The notes below the pieces were generated by a model. That model had not been told where the DNA came from, did no database searches, and saw nothing but the letters and a program-made list of their open reading frames with translations. A DNA stretch of 64,000 nucleotides from an uncultured Nitrospirota bacterium. Lineage in GTDB: Bacteria; Nitrospirota; Nitrospiria; Nitrospirales; UBA8639. The position numbers and the translations under genes are program-made. Location of the stretch: positions 119,002 through 183,001 of the forward strand of contig CAKZPV010000047.1 of assembly GCA_937139405.1 (NCBI GenBank), written 5' to 3'. This document shows positions 25,036 through 36,800 of this stretch, one piece after another (position 1 is the stretch's first letter; every line of letters starts with the position of its first letter).

Positions 25036-26235
25036 TTAATAAGGGCTGTCTGGTAATGCGGCAAGCCCTGGCATGTGTTTGCCCTCAAGCAGCTGCAGTG
25101 CAGCCCCACCGCCGGTAGATATAAAAGCCATGCTTTCTGTTTCACCCGCGCGGTGAACAGCTAAGGCTGTATCTCCTCCACCCACTATGGTTTTGGCATA
25201 CGCATTAGCGACAGAATGAGCTAGTGCAAAGGTCCCACGAGAAAACGCGTCCCGTTCGAATACACCCATGGGACCGTTCCATAAGATCGTTTTCGCGTTT
25301 TGTACGGCTTCGCCAAAGAGTCGAACAGAGGCTGGTCCGATATCCATTCCGTACCAACCGGGTGGTATTTCTTGAACGGTGACAATCTTGGTTTCGGCAT
25401 CTGGCTCTAGGCTGTCGGCCACGACGCAATCCACTGGGAGGTAGAATTTGATTTTTTGCGCCATAGCTTGCTCTAAGGTTTGTTTCGCTAAATCTAACAT
25501 GTCGTTTTCTACTAAGGATTTCCCGATCTCGAAGCCGAGGGCTTTGATGAACGTAAACGCCATGCCTCCACCGATGATGACTTTATCGACTTTCCCTGTC
25601 AGATTTTTAATCACCCCAATCTTTCCTGAAACCTTCGCTCCACCTAAAATAGCGACAAAGGGACGAACCGGGTTTTCCACCGTTCCTTCTAAGGCCTCAA
25701 CTTCACGTTTCATCAAAAACCCTGCTGCTGCATTTTTTACATATTTCGTGATACCGACGGTTGAGGCATGAGAACGATGTGCCGTCCCAAAGGCTTCGTT
25801 GATATAGATGTCGGCAAACGAAGCTAGTTGGGATGAAAATTGCTCGTCGTTCTTTTCTTCGCCTGGATGAAATCGTAAATTTTCTAGAAGAATAACATCA
25901 CCAGATTTTGCCTGTTTCACAGCATTTTCAACGCTTGGACCAATGCAGTCATTCACAAAGATAACTGGTTTGTTCAGAAGGCGATGAAGACGCTTAGCAA
26001 CCGGGGCAAGACTGAGTGCTGGCTTGGTTGTGCCTTTAGGCCGTCCTAAGTGCGAACAGAGGATCACGACCGCATCTTCGTCGATAGCTCTGTTGATCGT
26101 CGGTAATGCCGCTCGTATCCGAGAATCGTCAGAAATTTCACCGGTATCATCCAGGGGGACATTGAAGTCCACTCGAATGAGTACGCGTTTGTTCCGGAGA
26201 TCGACTTGATCAATGGTTTGTTTGGTGAGGTTCAT
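25036..26235 (-). CDS. pgk: Phosphoglycerate kinase
   Basis: A 399-residue two-domain kinase: KRVLIRVDFNVPLDD, ILCSHLGRPKG, LLENLRFHPGEEKND, AFGTAHRSHAS, AILGGAKVSGKIGVI, KVIIGGGMAFTFIKA and TIVGGGDTALAV. I chose ATG 26235 because GGAGGG lies 11-16 nt upstream and the protein then starts MNLTKQTIDQVDL, as usual for the family. The longer frame to 26277 adds 14 residues of poor quality. Confidence 0.95.
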   Translation of the reverse strand: MNLTKQTIDQVDLRNKRVLIRVDFNVPLDDTGEISDDSRIRAALPTINRAIDEDAVVILCSHLGRPKGTTKPALSLAPVAKRLHRLLNKPVIFVNDCIGPSVENAVKQAKSGDVILLENLRFHPGEEKNDEQFSSQLASFADIYINEAFGTAHRSHASTVGITKYVKNAAAGFLMKREVEALEGTVENPVRPFVAILGGAKVSGKIGVIKNLTGKVDKVIIGGGMAFTFIKALGFEIGKSLVENDMLDLAKQTLEQAMAQKIKFYLPVDCVVADSLEPDAETKIVTVQEIPPGWYGMDIGPASVRLFGEAVQNAKTILWNGPMGVFERDAFSRGTFALAHSVANAYAKTIVGGGDTALAVHRAGETESMAFISTGGGAALQLLEGKHMPGLAALPDSPY

Positions 26236-26307
26236 GACTCTGTTGCCCTCCATGAGAAAGGGGGGTGGGTGGGGCATCGATCAGGAGGCCCCGCGAACGG
26301 TCATTTG

Positions 26308-27330
<1,023 letters not shown>

Positions 27331-27412
27331 TCATAGTGGTTTATGGGTAGTGAAAAATAGGCATGGATAGTAGCGGTGGTGTGAATTCCTGTCAAGAAAT
27401 TCTTCATGCTCT

Positions 27413-28402
27413 TTATCCTATTTTCATGGCTTCTTTGACTTCTCTCATGGTCTCATGGGCAACGACTGCGGCACGTTTTCGCCCTTCCTCAACCACCTCT
27501 TGTGTCTGTTCGGGGTGAGCGGCCACGCTTATGCGAGTCTCCCACATAGGAGAAAACCTCTCGACCATGGCATCGCCAACCTGTTTCTTGCAGTCGATGC
27601 ATCCAATGGCTGCAGCCCGGCAATCGGTATCAATTTGTTTAATGGTTGAGTTGGTTGAAAATATTTTATGGAAGTCATAAACAGGGCAGAGTTCTGGATT
27701 CCCTTTATCTGTCCGTCGAACTCTTGCAGGGTCAGTGACCATGGTTTTGAGTTTTTGTCGAACGGTCGGTTCGGTATCGGACAGATTAATCGTATTGTGA
27801 TAGCTCTTGCTCATTTTTCGCCCATCGATTCCCAACACTTTAGGGAATTTGGTCAAATATTCTTTGGGGTCGGGAAAGACAGGGGTATACAAACTATTAA
27901 ACCGGCGGCCGACTTCTCGTGTGAGTTCTAAATGGGGGAGTTGATCTTTCCCAACCGGAACTAGATCAGGCTTATATAACAGAATGTCTGCAGCTTGAAG
28001 TACTGGATAGCCTAAAAATCCATAAGTTGCAAGGTCTTTTTCCTTAATTTCGTCTTGTTTTTCCTTGTAGGTAGGATTTCGTTCCAGCCAAGGAATCGGA
28101 ATAATCATAGAAAACAGTAGATGGAGAATGGCATGTTCGGGGACCTGAGACTGGATGAAGACGGTTGTTTTCTGGGGATCAATTCCTGCTGCCAGCCAAT
28201 CAATAAGCAGTTCTTGGGTGAATTCTTTCATGCGGCTGGTGTCGGCATAATTAGTTGAAAGGGCATGCCAATCGGCGATGAAGAAAAAACAGTCATGCTC
28301 GGCTTGGAGCGTTTTCCAATTTTCCAAAGCCCCAAGCAAATTACCGAGATGCATGAGCCCGCTCGGTTGCATGCCGCTGAGTACGCGTGATGACTTTATC
28401 AA
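27413..28402 (-). CDS. trpS: Tryptophanyl-tRNA synthetase
   Basis: A 329-residue class I synthetase: SGMQPSGLMHLGNLLGAL (HIGH motif as HLGN), FIADWHALST, PVLQAADILLYKPDLVPVGKDQLPHLELTRE and KMSKSYHNTI. The start is a TTG at 28402 with AGAGGA 7 nt upstream. It follows the M50 protease gene by 24 bp. Confidence 0.93.
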   Translation of the reverse strand: MIKSSRVLSGMQPSGLMHLGNLLGALENWKTLQAEHDCFFFIADWHALSTNYADTSRMKEFTQELLIDWLAAGIDPQKTTVFIQSQVPEHAILHLLFSMIIPIPWLERNPTYKEKQDEIKEKDLATYGFLGYPVLQAADILLYKPDLVPVGKDQLPHLELTREVGRRFNSLYTPVFPDPKEYLTKFPKVLGIDGRKMSKSYHNTINLSDTEPTVRQKLKTMVTDPARVRRTDKGNPELCPVYDFHKIFSTNSTIKQIDTDCRAAAIGCIDCKKQVGDAMVERFSPMWETRISVAAHPEQTQEVVEEGRKRAAVVAHETMREVKEAMKIG

Positions 28403-28426
28403 AGCAGTCCTCTCATCATTCGCTAT

Positions 28427-29140
28427 TTATGCCGGTAAAAAAGGTTGGCCAATGAGACGAAACATGAAAAAAATGAATGAGCTAATAATAGGAATCCGTG
28501 AATCCAACATTAATAATCCAAAGATAATGAGCATGCCATAGGGCTCCAACCGATTCAAGGTCATGGCAGGTTTAGGTGGGAGTAAGCTGCGCAAGACACG
28601 GCTACCATCCAAAGGGGGAAAGGGGAGGAGATTAAAGGAGAGTAAGACGATGTTCACAATGAGGGATGAAAGAGCCATAGCATTGAGTGGGACGAGCAAC
28701 ATGCCTAGTAAATCTTCACGTGGTGCGGTGTCAGGTTGAGGTGGCCAATTGGCTTGAATCGTTGGATCCAAATACACAAAGAGCAGGATGAGGAGGCCGC
28801 TAACCAAAGCCAAAAATAAATTCATGAGCGGACCCGCAATGGCGACCAATGCCATGTCACGTCGGGGATTGTGAAGTTGAGAGGGATTGATAGGGACGGG
28901 TTTAGCCCAGCCAAATATGACCCCTCCTGGCACCAATGAAAGCATGAGAGGGACAAGAATACTTCCCCAGGGGTCAATATGAGGAATCGGATTCATCGTC
29001 AATCGTCCTTGTGATTTAGCGGTTTGGTCGCCAAAGAAATGTGCGACCCAGCCATGGGCATACTCGTGGAGAACGACTGCAGCCATCAGCGGTACCAACA
29101 TATAAGAAATGGTGTGAAGAAAGGAGGCGACGGAATCCAT
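28427..29140 (-). CDS. Site-2 protease-like M50 family metallopeptidase
   Basis: A 237-residue membrane zinc protease: the HExxH motif is VVLHEYAHGWVAH (about residues 23-35), within the first transmembrane region. The second zinc ligand motif is LLPFPPLDGSRVLRSLLP (the xPPLDG form). Four to five hydrophobic helices are visible. This is the short bacterial type without a PDZ domain, whose substrates are mostly unknown. It starts 4 bp after the TPR/periplasmic-binding gene's stop and precedes trpS, so all three may be one transcript. Confidence 0.85.
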   Translation of the reverse strand: MDSVASFLHTISYMLVPLMAAVVLHEYAHGWVAHFFGDQTAKSQGRLTMNPIPHIDPWGSILVPLMLSLVPGGVIFGWAKPVPINPSQLHNPRRDMALVAIAGPLMNLFLALVSGLLILLFVYLDPTIQANWPPQPDTAPREDLLGMLLVPLNAMALSSLIVNIVLLSFNLLPFPPLDGSRVLRSLLPPKPAMTLNRLEPYGMLIIFGLLMLDSRIPIISSFIFFMFRLIGQPFLPA

Positions 29141-29144
29141 TTGA

Positions 29145-31070
29145 TCAATTCATTTGAGTAAAGGTGGGGTTGTTGACTTGGAGCAGATACAGGCGGCGAT
29201 TCAAGATGCCTGCTGAGCTAAAGGAAGCAAAGCCACTTAATGCGGGCAAGTCTGATCGTCGGACCAATTGATCCCAGACATCCTGGCCAGATTGGGCTCC
29301 TTTTCGAAGAGTTTCCAATACTAGTGTGGCAGCATCGTAAGCTTGGACGGCAAAGAGCGAGGGCTCTCGATGAAACTGTCGACGGTAGCGTTGAATAAAC
29401 ATTTGTACGCTGGGATCAGGGCTGTTCAGAAAAAACCCATCCACAAAAATACTGCCATTTAAGTCATGTTTAGCCCATCGAAACAATTCAGAATTATGCC
29501 AGCTATTCCCGCCGAGGATGGGGACATTCATATCGAAAAATGCTAATTGAGCGGCAATGATGGCCAAGTGTACTGGTTGTCCTGGGAGAAAGACCGCGTC
29601 AAAGCCTGGCGTATAGACCAGGCGTTCTTCACCGGTTCGCGTTTCTTCGGTTTCTTCAAGGCCATATTGTGCGAGATCTTTAACTTTTAGGTGACGCAGT
29701 TGTTCGCCAATATCCGTTTGTTCTTCGGTATATTCTTCAACGGCAATTACCTCTCCACCAGAGTGGATCACTTCCTTGGCAAACATATCAGCCAATTCAC
29801 GCCCATAGGCGGTTTTTGGATGAATGATGCAAAATCGATGATAGCCTAATGTCATGATCGCGTATTCTACGAGGCGTTTGGCTTGAACGGAAGACGTCAT
29901 GGCCGTATTGAACCAATACGAGCCATATTGCCGAACATTGAGGAGTGTGGAAGAGGGTGTGAGAAAAGGGGTGGCATAATCATCCGGTAAATGTCCGAGA
30001 CTGCGAATTTCTCTGGACAACAGAGGTCCAATGACGGCTCGAGGTTGAAACTCATTGAGAAGTTGTTGCATCTCTACTCGTAAAGGGGCCGTAAGCGAAG
30101 TGGTGTCTTTTACGACGAGTCCAACGGAAGAAAGCCCCCATTGTTCCTTGGCGATATCGATGGCGAGCCGAATACCATTAAGTAAATCAGTCCCATAGGG
30201 TTTCATTGGTCCGGAAAATGGCAGTGCCACCCCCAAGATATGTGGGTGTAGCTTGATCTTGTTAATAAATGATTGGAGAAGGGCCATGGCCGTTTGAGCA
30301 TATGGATGATTTGGGAAGCGTTTTAGAAATCCACGAATGTCCCGTTCAGCCAAGACCTCATCCCCGCGCGATGTATGGATCTCGATGAGCCTGATCGTTG
30401 CCAAATCTCCAGGATATCGCTTGGCATAGCCTTCTATAAGGTTTTGAAGAGCCTCTTCATCTAACTGTTGTAACACCAGGGTTTGAGTCAACTGTTCGAG
30501 CTCGAGCCGTTCAGAAGGATCTACCAGCATCATTTCATTGAGTGCGGCCTTAATCGCGTCTAGGGGGTTTCCGTTGCTGAGTTCTGCTTGACGAATGCGC
30601 TGAAACAGGGTGCGGCGTAATTCCTGATCAGCTGCATAATCCAAAGCTTTGTATAAATGCAGAAGTGCTTGGGAATAGTCCTGATTGTGGCTATACAATT
30701 CAGCTATCAAAATCCGAGCAGAGTTTGCGACAGGGGAAAAGGGAAATTCTTCGAGAAGTTGTCTCACCACGGTAAGAGCTTCCATGATCTGCGCATCTTG
30801 TTTCAAAATAGTCGCTTGTAGAAAATAGGCTTCTTGCAGGATTCCCGGCGACGGCAGAGAATCAATCAGTTCTTCCACCGTTTCCAACGCTTGAATGGTT
30901 TTCCCGGATTCAAACTGAGCCTTGGCCTGTTCTAATGTTATTGGCGCTTGGGTATTGGCTCCAAATAAGAGATGCGGTGTCAAAACGAGACAAAGGACAC
31001 TTAGGTTGAGAGCAACGAAGCGCTGGACAGAGAACCTCGAGTAGGTTTTTGTAGGTGGCAAACCTGTCAT
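29145..31070 (-). CDS. TPR plus periplasmic-binding-fold protein (LpoA/YraM-like)
   Basis: A 641-residue exported protein: signal peptide (FVALNLSVLCLVLTPHLLFGA, about 18-38), helical TPR-like repeats (about 45-265), then a type 1 periplasmic-binding fold (about 275-640) starting LGVALPFSGPMKPYGTDLLNGIRLAIDIA. It also has AVIGPLLSREIRSLG and VQAYDAATLVLETLRKGA. This two-part plan is that of LpoA, the activator of penicillin-binding protein 1A, and of branched-chain amino acid receptors with TPRs. No lipobox Cys is seen at the signal end, so it is probably soluble in the periplasm. Ligand unknown. Confidence 0.75.
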   Translation of the reverse strand: MTGLPPTKTYSRFSVQRFVALNLSVLCLVLTPHLLFGANTQAPITLEQAKAQFESGKTIQALETVEELIDSLPSPGILQEAYFLQATILKQDAQIMEALTVVRQLLEEFPFSPVANSARILIAELYSHNQDYSQALLHLYKALDYAADQELRRTLFQRIRQAELSNGNPLDAIKAALNEMMLVDPSERLELEQLTQTLVLQQLDEEALQNLIEGYAKRYPGDLATIRLIEIHTSRGDEVLAERDIRGFLKRFPNHPYAQTAMALLQSFINKIKLHPHILGVALPFSGPMKPYGTDLLNGIRLAIDIAKEQWGLSSVGLVVKDTTSLTAPLRVEMQQLLNEFQPRAVIGPLLSREIRSLGHLPDDYATPFLTPSSTLLNVRQYGSYWFNTAMTSSVQAKRLVEYAIMTLGYHRFCIIHPKTAYGRELADMFAKEVIHSGGEVIAVEEYTEEQTDIGEQLRHLKVKDLAQYGLEETEETRTGEERLVYTPGFDAVFLPGQPVHLAIIAAQLAFFDMNVPILGGNSWHNSELFRWAKHDLNGSIFVDGFFLNSPDPSVQMFIQRYRRQFHREPSLFAVQAYDAATLVLETLRKGAQSGQDVWDQLVRRSDLPALSGFASFSSAGILNRRLYLLQVNNPTFTQMN

Positions 31071-31227
31071 AGATGAGTCAAGTGGGATAGCCGACTCGAG
31101 TAGGAGTCTGTGGTGTGAATCAAGAAATTTTTTGCAGGATGTAAAAGGTGATTATACAGATCATTCAGTTTATTATATCAGGAAGTAGGCTTACCTAAAT
31201 AGAAGAACACCAGAATTCTGTCATGTA

Positions 31228-32199
31228 ATGGATCGATTGAATCAAGGCCCCTTGATGTATTCTCTGGAAAATCGTCCTGCTAAGGATTGTATGCAAGACC
31301 TCATGGACGAATATCTCACGATGTTGCAAGTGGAAAGTGGCTGTGCAACCAATACCCTTGCGGCCTATCGGAGGGATTTACGGAAGCTGATGGATTTTTT
31401 TCAGCAGGAGGGGATTACAGACCTTCAATCTCTGAGCAAGCCGCTGTGGGTCCAATTCCTCAGTAGCCTGAAAACAGCTGGTTTGTCTTCTTCATCGATT
31501 GCTCGTTGCCTGGCGGCCATTCGAGGATTCTATAAACATATAGGAAGCAGTCAGGGCAACTTGGCGTTAGAAGGGATACTAAAAGGAACGCCGAAGCAAT
31601 GGGTGCAACTCCCCAAACTCTTGTCTGAAGCTGAAGTCACTCGACTACTTAATCTTCCGACGATGAATTCTCGCGAGGATCGACGGGATGCTGCGATGGT
31701 CGAACTGTTATATGCCACGGGTCTTCGTGTTTCGGAATTAGTCAATTTGAATGTGGCAGACCTCAACTTGGAGGTGAGTTTCTTGCAGGCTACCGGCAAG
31801 CGTGATAAGCAGCGAATCGTACCCATTGGAGATAAAGCACGAGAATTGGTTTCGCAATATCTGCAGTTAGCTCGCCCAACGTTTGTGAAAAAGCGAATAT
31901 CATCCGCATTGTTTCTTACCCGACTAGGTCGGGCCATGAGCCGTCAATGTTTTTGGAAGATTCTTAAGGATCGCACGGTTCGGGCTGGGATTACTAAGCC
32001 CATTTCCCCGCATATGCTGCGTCATTCTTTTGCCACCCATCTCTTGGACCATGGGGCCGATCTCAGGTCAGTCCAAACCATGCTGGGTCATGCCAGCATC
32101 GCTACCACCCAAATCTATACCCACGTTGAACATACTCGCCTCAAAACCATCCATGACAACTATTTTCCTCGAAAACACCGTCAAAGAAACAGCAAGTAG
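31228..32199 (+). CDS. xerD: Tyrosine recombinase XerD/XerC
   Basis: A 323-residue site-specific recombinase. The N-terminal SAM-like DNA-binding domain is about residues 20-110. The catalytic domain carries Arg in ATGLRVSELVNL, Lys in ATGKRDKQR, HMLRHSFATHLL (His-x-x-Arg), GHASIATTQIYTHV with the second His and the nucleophile Tyr. All six catalytic residues are in place. It acts in chromosome dimer resolution. XerD and XerC cannot be told apart from this sequence alone. The start at 31228 is uncertain; ATG 31255 is an alternative. Confidence 0.88.
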   Translation: MDRLNQGPLMYSLENRPAKDCMQDLMDEYLTMLQVESGCATNTLAAYRRDLRKLMDFFQQEGITDLQSLSKPLWVQFLSSLKTAGLSSSSIARCLAAIRGFYKHIGSSQGNLALEGILKGTPKQWVQLPKLLSEAEVTRLLNLPTMNSREDRRDAAMVELLYATGLRVSELVNLNVADLNLEVSFLQATGKRDKQRIVPIGDKARELVSQYLQLARPTFVKKRISSALFLTRLGRAMSRQCFWKILKDRTVRAGITKPISPHMLRHSFATHLLDHGADLRSVQTMLGHASIATTQIYTHVEHTRLKTIHDNYFPRKHRQRNSK

Positions 32200-32360
32200 G
32201 AAAAACGGGCTGAGCCCACCTCTTCCCTAATCTATCCTTATGCCCAACGCACGTGTGAATAGAAATATTGGCAGGCGTTCTTATGAATAGACTGCGGACA
32301 GGTGTGATGCCTGTGCATCTTCGTGTTACTCTCCAGTGTACGATCGGGAAGAATTGATGC

Positions 32361-32388
32361 TTGACAAATTTTTCGAGATATATATCAT
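32361..32388 (+). promoter_or_regulatory. Sigma-70-like promoter for the cohesin-like gene
   Basis: TTGACA (32361-32366) and TATCAT (32383-32388) with a 16-bp AT-rich spacer. It would give a leader of about 400 nt before the ATG at 32799. Confidence 0.45.
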
Positions 32389-32689
32389 TCTCCTAGTTTC
32401 TTAAAGGAACAAAGCGACCTGAGAAGGTGGCAGTGAAAGTGGAATTTATTCTTGTGCGGTGTAGGCACTTCATTCAGCGTTCAGGGGCTCTCGGCTTTTT
32501 TTCAATATCCAATAAATGACGGCTTCATTCTTTTCTCTCGTTCATTCCTACATTACTACTCTTTATCAATTTTCCCTTCATCATTCATACTCATTACCCT
32601 GTTGTCGTGTGAGCTATCAGGCCCTTTAGTTCAGTACTGTTGCGGATCATATAAGAGCAACAAGGGGAATTCTAGAGCGCTTTTTTAGG

Positions 32690-32740
32690 AACTGTTTCTC
32701 AGGCCCGTCTCGTGACGTGGGCTGTGCAAAGGGAACAGTT
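32690..32740 (+). promoter_or_regulatory. Structured leader hairpin before the cohesin-like gene
   Basis: AACTGTT (32690-32696) pairs with AACAGTT (32734-32740), and within it GCCC (32703-32706) pairs with GGGC (32719-32722). It lies about 60 nt before the start codon. It could be a transcription attenuator or part of a regulatory RNA; it does not match any riboswitch consensus I know. Confidence 0.3.
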
Positions 32741-32798
32741 CGGATATAGCAAGTGGTTTTATAGGGCTACCCGTGTTTTCATCATGTGAGAGGTGACC

Positions 32799-33398
32799 AT
32801 GAATACGACTCGGTTGAGTGCGATCGCCTGTGCGGGGTTATTCGGGTGTTTGTTTTCCGTACTTTCGGCCAACGCGGCATTCGTATCCGTGGATGTTGAT
32901 CCCGCGACGCTGGGTATTCAAAATATGACCACTGTGGTTTTAGGCAATCCGGTGACGGTGAATATCGTGGTGACAGATTTACCCGAATCTTTGCAAGGAT
33001 TTGAATTCGATGTGGATTTTAACTCATCTGTCCTAACGGCGACGGGTGTGATGAGTGGGGGATTTCTGCCTGTCCCATTTCCGGTCGAAAACGATATTGC
33101 AGCACCAGACGTGAATTTTGCAGAAACAAATTTAGGGGTTTCGACTGCTACAGGTGATGGCGTGTTAGCCGTTAACATGTTTGATACCATATCCTTAGGC
33201 ACGTCGAATTTGACGTTGAACGATGTGCGCTTGACTGGAGTGAACGGTCCAGGGGACATTTTTGAAATTACACCAGTGACACTCAATAATGGAATGATTA
33301 ATGTCGCACCAGTTCCTGTGCCCTCTTCAGTTGTGTTGTTTGCCTCAGGTCTGGCTTGGCTCCTTCGGCAGTATCGAAAACGAGAGGCGATTCTCTGA
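32799..33398 (+). CDS. Cohesin-like protein with PEP-CTERM-type sorting signal
   Basis: A 199-residue exported protein. Residues about 1-27 are a signal peptide (LFGCLFSVLSANAA). The next 135 residues read like a type I cohesin: VSVDVDPATLGI, GNPVTVNIVVTDLPESLQGFEFDVDFNSSVLTATGV, NFAETNLGVSTATGDGVLAVNMFD, GTSNLTLNDVRLTGVNG. The C-terminus is VPVPSSVVLFASGLAWLL followed by RQYRKR, a proline motif plus transmembrane helix plus basic end, which is the layout of PEP-CTERM signals processed by exosortase. ATG 32799 has GAGAGG 6 nt upstream. The next gene has an N-terminal dockerin, the natural ligand of a cohesin. No exosortase gene is in the window. Confidence 0.7.
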   Translation: MNTTRLSAIACAGLFGCLFSVLSANAAFVSVDVDPATLGIQNMTTVVLGNPVTVNIVVTDLPESLQGFEFDVDFNSSVLTATGVMSGGFLPVPFPVENDIAAPDVNFAETNLGVSTATGDGVLAVNMFDTISLGTSNLTLNDVRLTGVNGPGDIFEITPVTLNNGMINVAPVPVPSSVVLFASGLAWLLRQYRKREAIL

Positions 33399-33841
33399 GC
33401 ACTGAAACGTTTCAAGGTTACTTGTTGAAACGCCATTACCTGAACAATGCAGAGTTAATTGACAATATTTTTTAAGTTCGGTATAAGCCAAATCGTTTCA
33501 TTTAATAAGTAGTTAAATATAGCAGCTTTCGTAATTCGGCGAGGGAGGGTGGCTGTTATGAGGAGGCTTGGGTAGAGCTTGAGAGAGCCATTGGTCGTGA
33601 ACGCTAGTCAGGTGCGCTAATGTGACCTCGGGCTTCGAGCTCGGTACTCCAGACTTCTTTCAACTCCTTTCTTCAATTGCCAATTTATCTTTATTATTCA
33701 GTTCAGTGTTCCTGCATTAATATTCTTTTCTTCATTCTCCTGTCTTAATTCTTCGTTTTTCTAACAAAAAAGTCTGGGTGCGTCTCGGAGGGGCAAGGTC
33801 CGGCTTCCTATTCGGGGAGGACGGGATCTCTAAAGTCCCTG
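33399..33841. other. Leader region of the RHS gene
   Basis: No gene seen. Contains a near-consensus promoter at 33459-33487 and then a leader of about 350 nt, pyrimidine-rich in its middle (33650-33770) and GC-rich near the start codon. Confidence 0.5.
33459..33487 (+). promoter_or_regulatory. Near-consensus sigma-70 promoter for the RHS gene
   Basis: TTGACA (33459-33464), 17-bp spacer, TATAAG (33482-33487). It differs from consensus at one position and lies about 350 bp before the RHS start. Confidence 0.55.
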
Positions 33842-36800
33842 ATGTGGTTGGCGCAAGGAAGACTTGGTGAATCCATGGCCAAGGTATCCGAGCTAAGAAT
33901 GGCCCAAACTATAGCGGATCAGAAATCTATGATTGACGGCGAAAGCAAAGGCGCAGTTTCTCAAAAAGGTCCAGAGACCGTGGGTTGGCTCCGAGCCATG
34001 GTTGTGGCTTGCTGTGTCATGCTTCTTCCTGTCTCCGCCTGGGCAAATCACGATCCTGATCTGAATGACGACGGGGTCGTTAATATTTTGGACGTGTCCT
34101 TGGCTGGGAGTTGTTTTGGGCAAGACCCGACTACTAATGCCCAATGTGCGGTTGCTGACCTCAATCACGATAACGCTATCGATCAAACCGATATCAACAT
34201 CCTCTCTAGTAGTTTCGGCAAAACCTTTCCGACTCTCGGCAGCCTAGAACCAGCCCAATTAACGATTATGGTTGGTGATAGGGGAACTGTGACTGTGAGT
34301 GTGCGGGATTCACCCGTCAATGAAGATACTAGCGTTTCGTTGGAAAGTAACGACTCAAGTATCGTCCAAGTCCCAACCCAAGTGGTGATCTTGTCTGGCG
34401 AGGCAAGTGCCACATTCCCAGTAACTGGAGTGGTTGCCGGCGGTCCTATCACCATTAGGGCAACGCTCAATGGTAGTTCAGCTACAACAGAAATTACAGT
34501 TGTTAGTCAGCGACCACCACCAACGATTGCTGGTCCTTTGACTGCAGGCGCGACCGAGGTTGGAGGGACTGGTATCGCGAATGCACTCGTGGATGTGTTC
34601 GTGAACAATGCTCAGGCGGGAATGGGCATCATCGGGGCGAATGGACAATTCGAAGTCGTGGTTTCAGCGTTGCAAAGTGGTGATCTCGTCCAAGCTACTC
34701 AAACGGTCAATGGAGTAACCAGCCAGCTCTCTGCTGGCGTGACGGTGCAACCGATTCCATCTGCCCCGATCATCACCCCGCCTCTAGTGGAGGGTATGAC
34801 GGATATCAGGGGCACCGGGGAGACAGGTGCGACCGTAGACATCTTCATCAATAGTGCATCAACTGCGACTGGAACAGTTGAGGCCAATGGAACATTTGCG
34901 ATTCAAGTTACCGCCCTGGTAGCCGGCCAAGAAGTCACCGCTACACAGACAGTGGCGGGTGTTCCCAGCACACCCTCTGCTCCGCTGACTGTGGTCATGA
35001 TGCCCGCACCTCCCATCATCACCACTCCTATTGTAGAAGGAACGCAGGCTGTCGCGGGCACCGGTGTCATTAGTGCCACCGTGGAAGTCCTCGTCGACGG
35101 AAACGCCGTGGGCACCACAACGGTGAACGCATCGGGGACCTGGAGTCTCGCCCTCGCATCAGCTCTGGTAGCAGGGCAAGAGGTTCAAGCCAAGCAGACG
35201 GTCAATGGCATCACGAGTGCGCTTTCCTCCTCGGTGACAGTTGTGGAATCACCGCCACCACCAGTAGTCACGGAGCCCGTGGTAGCGGGCAGCACAATGA
35301 TCGCTGGGACGGGTTCCAACGGAGCGACGGTAGAAGTGTTTGTAGATAGCGTGAGTGTAGGAACCGTGGGAGTCAATACCGTAGGTATCTGGGAAATTCA
35401 GGTTCCCACAACACTCGTAGCCGGTCAGGCCATTGAAGCCAGTCAAGCAGTAGCGGGCATCACGAGTCCCCTATCAGATCCGGTGACCGTCGTTTCTCCA
35501 CCAAAACCCCCAATCGTGGATAGTCCACTGATCACGGGCGAAACGGCAGTTTCAGGAATGGGTAACCCAGGAGCCACGGCCGAAGTGTTGGTGAATAGTA
35601 CCTCAGTCGGAACGACTCTCGTGGATATGTCCGGTGCCTGGACTCTTGCCTTAATGAATCCTCTGCAAACCGGGCAGGTGGTCACAGCGATTCAAGCCGT
35701 GGCAGGCGTGCCCAGCATCTTATCCCAGCCAGTAACTGCTGTTGAACCACCACCGGCACCCGCAGTAGACAGTCCCTTAATCGATGGGGATATGGAGATC
35801 CGAGGAACTGGTCTCGCAGGAGCAAGCATAGAAGTATTCGTGGATAGCGCTAGTGTAGGGACGACCAATGTAAACACAAATAATACATGGGCCTTAATGG
35901 TCGATCCCGCACTGGAAATAGGGCAAGTGGTCACGGCGATTCAAACCGTAGCAGGAATTCCCAGCCCCCTATCTGATCCCGTGACGGTTCAGGAAGTTGC
36001 GCTCAACGAAATTGAAATAGTGCCATTCCCCACCGCAAATGTGGAGCAGGGCCAATCACTTCAGTTCACGGCCAAAGGCACATTCTCAAATGGAACGGTT
36101 GAAGATCCGCTGACCAACGTCCTATGGAACAGCGATAACCCCACTGTGGCCTCTATAGATCCGAACGGGTTGGTGACTGGCAATAGCGGCGGAATAGCAA
36201 AGATTATGGCCAGCCGGGATGGAGTCGATTCACCGGAGACCACACTCACCGTCTCCCAAACAGGGGCAACTATTACCAACTTCACACCGAAGTCCAGCCC
36301 CATTGGAGAATCCATCACGATCAATGGCACAAACTTAAGTCCGTCGACGCCAGGGGCATTAGCAGTGACGCTGGCTCAACAGGGCGGAGGAAGAATTGAT
36401 GCGCCGATCACAACGTCAAACGACACGACAATCATCTTTACCGTTCCCACCGGAGCGCACACGGGTAATCTGGCAGTCACGATTGATCAACAGCCAGTCC
36501 CAGTTCCGCCTCCACCCACACTGACGATTGTTGCCTCGAGCAATTACAGTTTGAGTGTAGAACCAGCGACAGCGGACCTCATCCAAGGACAAACGGTGAG
36601 TTACAAAGTTTCCCTGGACAGTAATACGGGATTCACGCAACTCGCACCTCTTGAGGTTTCAGGGTTGCCATCAGGCGTCACCGCCGAAATCACACCACAG
36701 CAGATCAGCGCAGGGCAAACGGCCTTATTAACGCTCACCGCACCTGCCGCACAACCTCAAGGTTCCTCAACTCTCACCATTTTGGCCAAGGCGACCGTCG

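Larger units (their letters stand above)
32200..32798. other. Long leader region of the cohesin-like gene
   Basis: No coding frame of quality. Holds a candidate promoter (32361-32388) and a paired element close to the gene (32690-32740). Confidence 0.5.

Noticed and set aside
32640..33841. Possible c-di-GMP (GEMM) riboswitches in the two long leaders
   Set aside because: Neither leader contains the conserved GGGCAAA and GGGACGCAAAGCC-type core, so only generic structure is reported.
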